Source: a virus
IMG/VR virus record: IMGVR_UViG_3300021185_000491
Location: 1 to 23,223 of that record
Length of the DNA: 23,223 nucleotides
Reading direction: 5' to 3' (one strand)
In this document: in pieces, positions 21,172 to 23,223 of the stretch
How the letters are laid out: every line of letters starts with the position of its first letter
Numbering within the stretch: the first letter of the stretch is position 1
Notes under the pieces: generated by a model
Told to the model about the DNA's origin: nothing
The model's database searches: none
What the model saw: the letters and a program-made list of their open reading frames with translations, nothing else
Made by a program: the position numbers and the translations under genes

Positions 21172-21314
21172 CATTGACAACTTGTCACATTTGCACTCAG
21201 TGCATGTCGAGTATTCCAAATTGGTAAGGGTTATTTACCTATTTCTGTACTAAATAAATGTAGTGAAAGAAGACTATCACATATCATTTACCACATACAT
21301 TAAAGGAAGACCCA
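21172..21314 (+). promoter_or_regulatory. Leader with four short dyads and a late-like octamer, upstream of the DUF1127 gene
   Basis: This stretch contains TGACAA/TTGTCA (21175-21187), TGCAC/GTGCA (21192-21204), CCAA/TTGG (21217-21225) and GGTAA/TTACC (21223-21239) in succession. A TTGACA at 21174-21179 has no matching -10. ACTAAATA (21249-21256) is a variant late octamer. It is followed by a 5-bp repeat with one wobble pair, GTAGT (21260-21264) with ACTAT (21273-21277). The DUF1127 gene has AAAGGAAG before its ATG. The region may be a structured leader or a cluster of protein-binding sites. Confidence 0.45.
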
Positions 21315-21611
21315 ATGTCAATTATGCCAGGCATTACGCCCGTAAACTCCCAATCATCAATGTTCTCAGTAACCGCCTACAAAGTAGTAGTATGGTTCGA
21401 AAATCTAGGTCGCAAACTTGCTGAACGTAGAACACGTAGAGAAACATTCAAAACATTACATTCACTGACAGATCGTGAACTCGCAGATATCGGCATCTCT
21501 CGTGGAGATATCCGTTCTATCTCAAATGACACGTGGACAGATAACCGCAAACGTGATGAACTACCATACGTCCGTACTTACGCTAACCCAAACTTGAAGG
21601 GTTTAGTATAA
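21315..21611 (+). CDS. DUF1127-family protein
   Basis: The 98-residue protein contains a DUF1127 core at about residues 44-70, FKTLHSLTDRELADIGISRGDIRSIS, preceded by a basic stretch (GRKLAERRTRRE). DUF1127 proteins are small, arginine-rich and abundant in Alphaproteobacteria and Enterobacteria, where some have been tied to RNA metabolism and phosphate or central-carbon regulation. A phage copy suggests capture from such a host. The first 25 residues resemble no part of the short DUF1127 proteins. The stop overlaps the next ATG (TATAATG). Confidence 0.9.
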   Translation: MSIMPGITPVNSQSSMFSVTAYKVVVWFENLGRKLAERRTRRETFKTLHSLTDRELADIGISRGDIRSISNDTWTDNRKRDELPYVRTYANPNLKGLV

Positions 21612-21811
21612 TGCAGGAATCAATGGAAGTAGTGGGTAACACACCAGTTGAAACACCAAAGTTCATCAAAACACTTGGCAAAGTATTAGTTGCTGTTGCA
21701 ATGGCACTATGGGCATTCGGTGAGTCAGCAGGTAGAGCAAGAGCAGCCGCTGAACTAGCACGTCAAGGCTACCAAGAGGAAGCAAGACGTTTAATGTTGG
21801 AGAGTAAATAA
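21611..21811 (+). CDS. Small protein with one hydrophobic segment
   Basis: The 66-residue protein has one hydrophobic, probably membrane or amphipathic, segment (FIKTLGKVLVAVAMALWAFGES) followed by an Ala/Arg-rich helix, RARAAAELARQGYQEEARRLM. No family is recognised. It is joined to the DUF1127 gene by a one-base overlap (TAATG) and to the following gene by TAATG, so the three small genes form a coupled cluster. Confidence 0.78.
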   Translation: MQESMEVVGNTPVETPKFIKTLGKVLVAVAMALWAFGESAGRARAAAELARQGYQEEARRLMLESK

Positions 21812-21945
21812 TGTTTAAGAGATTTATGAAAGCAATGGAATACCGTTCATACTGCATGGCTATTCGTCAACTACGTCAAAGTGGTTACCACAGAGCAGCC
21901 AATGACATTTCTGAGTTTAAACACAAGATGTATCCAACATGTTAG
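21811..21945 (+). CDS. Small basic protein (44 residues)
   Basis: The ATG at 21811 overlaps the previous stop as TAATG. The product begins MFKRFMKAMEYRSYCMAIRQ, with RQSGYHRAANDISEFKHKM towards the C-terminus, and is rich in Arg, Lys and His. It resembles the basic, helical style of its neighbours, but I cannot link it to DUF1127 by motif. Coupling and composition support a real gene. Confidence 0.68.
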   Translation: MFKRFMKAMEYRSYCMAIRQLRQSGYHRAANDISEFKHKMYPTC

Positions 21946-22001
21946 ATCCAGATCACACATATACAAAGCCGAAAGGCGAAAAGAAAAAGGGCGGCAAGTA
22001 G
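21939..22001 (+). CDS. Possible 20-residue basic micropeptide
   Basis: An ATG at 21939 overlaps the end of the preceding gene by 7 bases and reads a 20-residue frame ending GEKKKGGK before TAG. It lies immediately before and partly within the terminator stem. Lys/Gly-rich peptides of this kind are easy to find by chance; only the overlap pattern favours it. Confidence 0.3.
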   Translation: MLDPDHTYTKPKGEKKKGGK

Positions 22002-22012
22002 TCGCCTTTTTT
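21984..22012. terminator. Terminator between convergent genes
   Basis: The A/G-rich run AAAAAGGGCG (21984-21993) pairs with CGCCTTTTTT (22003-22012) around a 9-base loop, with one bulged G. The stem has Ts on the plus-strand exit and As on the other side, so it could end transcription in both directions. The minus-strand gene's stop codon lies at its edge. Confidence 0.78.
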
Positions 22013-23223
22013 AATGCGCCATTGGGTGTGCACTAGAACTATCAGACGTGGTAGTAACAACCGTACTATTTTCTGTAACCTGAGTTGCACCACCTTTAAC
22101 AGTGTTTGCAAAGTTGTTAGTTGTAGATCCACCAGTCACCACAACGTTTTGTGAAACCTGTCCACCTGCCGCACCTGACAATACTTCTGGTGGGACGAGT
22201 GGTGTGTAACCTGTCAACTGAGGAACAGTAGACATATCTAAGTATCTTAATGGATCGTTAGTCGCCAACTGACCTATGTTCTTTTTGAACTGTTGGTTCT
22301 GTGCGAATATACCCGCTTTAGTTCTACTCATCGCATTAGACGAAACGATATTACCACTACCGTCTACAACATCATACATTGGGTTTCTACTTCTTTTCTT
22401 AGATCTTTGAACTGAGAAGTCACTACCCTGAGACATTTGTTGATAAGTTTGTTCTTCGATGTTTTGTTTTTCGAAGGCTTCTATTTCTTGTTTAGATGGT
22501 ACAGAGTCACCTAACATCCATTGTGCAAGTTTAAATGCTACCCACTCTCCTGCGAATGCACCTGCAACACCAGTGAGTGCCGCACCAATCAATGCACCCC
22601 ATGGTCCACCAATAAGTGTACCTGCAATACCACCAAGAATACCGAACCCTACTGCACCAAGTGATGCACCAAGGATAGGTGCAAGTCTTCTCGCACGTTC
22701 TGTATTATCGATGCCTGGGGTACTCATTACAACATAGATTTCGTAAATTGCTGCCGCAGCAAGAACAATCCCAACTCCTTTAAATACTTTTACGAGGTTC
22801 GCAAAGAACCTACCATATACTGGATCTAAAGAACTTTGTAACATCTTCAGTGCGTCTGCATTAGATACAAACTTTCCGTCTGGTCCTTTCAAAGAACCAT
22901 TTGCAGTAACTGTATAACCAGCTTTTCCGAAACGATTTCCTGCCGCTTGTCGCATCTGTGTGTTAGGGTTGTTTGTACTACCATAAACTTTAGGCTTTGA
23001 TGATGCGCCAGGTTGCGCACCGTTTGGATAAGCACTTCCAACCTTTGGAACATTACCACCAGTGGTGGTTGGAATACCCATTGACCTTGGAGGAAGCCTA
23101 ACTACCTTGGCATCTTTTGCGCCTCCAACTTTAGGAGCACCACTTTTCCCATCAATATCTGGGTTTGTTAAGTTCGGTATTGTTGTTTGCGCTCTTATTG
23201 GATTTTTAGGAGTTACTTTATTA
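22011..23223 (-). CDS. Large glycine-zipper protein, N-terminus beyond window
   Basis: The minus-strand frame stays open from the window edge to the TAA at 22011-22013, at least 403 residues. An internal ATG at 23081 would give 356, but the frame continues upstream without a stop and with the same Pro/Gly/Lys-rich composition, so the true start is probably outside. The visible order is a disordered PKVGG-type N-terminus, GNRFGKAGYTVTANGSLKGPDGKF and a hydrophobic helix GVGIVLAAAAIYEIYVVMS. A long glycine-zipper hairpin (GAVGFGILGGIAGTLIGGP and on through GAFAGEWVAFKLAQWML) follows, then a Ser/Thr-rich C-terminus with STTNNF. It is possibly a virion or membrane-penetrating protein; I know no family. 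It is the only gene on this strand. Confidence 0.85.
   Translation of the reverse strand, partial: NKVTPKNPIRAQTTIPNLTNPDIDGKSGAPKVGGAKDAKVVRLPPRSMGIPTTTGGNVPKVGSAYPNGAQPGASSKPKVYGSTNNPNTQMRQAAGNRFGKAGYTVTANGSLKGPDGKFVSNADALKMLQSSLDPVYGRFFANLVKVFKGVGIVLAAAAIYEIYVVMSTPGIDNTERARRLAPILGASLGAVGFGILGGIAGTLIGGPWGALIGAALTGVAGAFAGEWVAFKLAQWMLGDSVPSKQEIEAFEKQNIEEQTYQQMSQGSDFSVQRSKKRSRNPMYDVVDGSGNIVSSNAMSRTKAGIFAQNQQFKKNIGQLATNDPLRYLDMSTVPQLTGYTPLVPPEVLSGAAGGQVSQNVVVTGGSTTNNFANTVKGGATQVTENSTVVTTTSDSSSAHPMAH

Noticed and set aside
21172-21240. CRISPR-like array in the dyad cluster
   Set aside because: The four dyads differ in sequence and there are no repeats with regular spacers.
1-23223. tRNA genes, insertion sequences, integrase or attachment sites
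   Set aside because: I saw no cloverleaf, transposase motif, terminal repeats or integrase; the window looks like a strictly lytic phage core.

Overview
The window is part of the genome of a T4-like myovirus, most likely marine. A nearly complete T4-type replication and late-transcription core is recognisable from protein motifs: the late sigma factor gp55, the recombination nuclease gp47/gp46, DNA polymerase gp43, sliding clamp gp45, clamp loader gp44/gp62 and the translational repressor RegA. No RNA polymerase, tRNA or host housekeeping genes are present. Genes are packed, many joined by ATGA or TAATG stop/start overlaps, and no gene-free stretch reaches 300 bases. The accessory genes (Hsp20, two MazG-like proteins, a 2OG-Fe(II) oxygenase-like protein, sulfotransferase, glycosyltransferase, cytidylyltransferase, an SH3/WYL_2-like protein, DUF1127) resemble those of the marine cyanophage/pelagiphage/rhizobial-phage branch. 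The DUF1127 protein and the 17-kDa-antigen-like glycine-zipper protein hint at an alphaproteobacterial host, but this is inference. No photosynthesis genes are seen.

Layout: (1) 1-117 is the tail of an unidentified gene. (2) 207-5579 holds an early promoter, gp55, an acidic EF-hand-like protein, an APS-kinase-like/nucleotidyltransferase pair, gp47, gp46 and two small unknowns. (3) 5579-8116 is gp43. (4) 8126-11543 is an accessory block: small DUF465-like and SH3-like proteins, MazG-like 1, 2OG oxygenase-like, MazG-like 2, Dam methylase, sulfotransferase and a degenerate HAD-like protein. (5) 11540-15841 opens with a dual promoter and holds a ParB-like protein and a surface-glycan set (GT-A glycosyltransferase, secreted glycine-zipper protein, TagD-like cytidylyltransferase, nucleotide-sugar dehydrogenase). 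(6) 15809-19191 contains gp45, gp44, gp62 and RegA. (7) 19198-22001 carries separately promoted units: Hsp20, a PiT-like permease, a conserved small protein and a DUF1127 cluster. (8) 22011 to the window end is a convergent minus-strand gene for a large glycine-zipper protein, cut by the window edge.

Regulation is unusually legible. Early-type promoters (TTGACA, 17 bases, TATAAT-like) and T4-type late octamers (TATAAATA) can be read directly. Two late octamers sit exactly 17 bases from a TTGACA, so host and gp55 RNA polymerases could share them. All four perfect octamers outside coding regions are followed 5-7 bases later by an inverted repeat, so late transcripts would be expected to begin with a 5'-terminal hairpin. 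This is the most interesting structure found. The core genes keep the T4 order 55-47-46-45-44-62-regA, but gp43 lies between 46 and 45 instead of after regA, and the large accessory block separates it from the clamp genes. Several accessory genes could cooperate to make and attach sulfated or uronic-acid-containing surface glycans.
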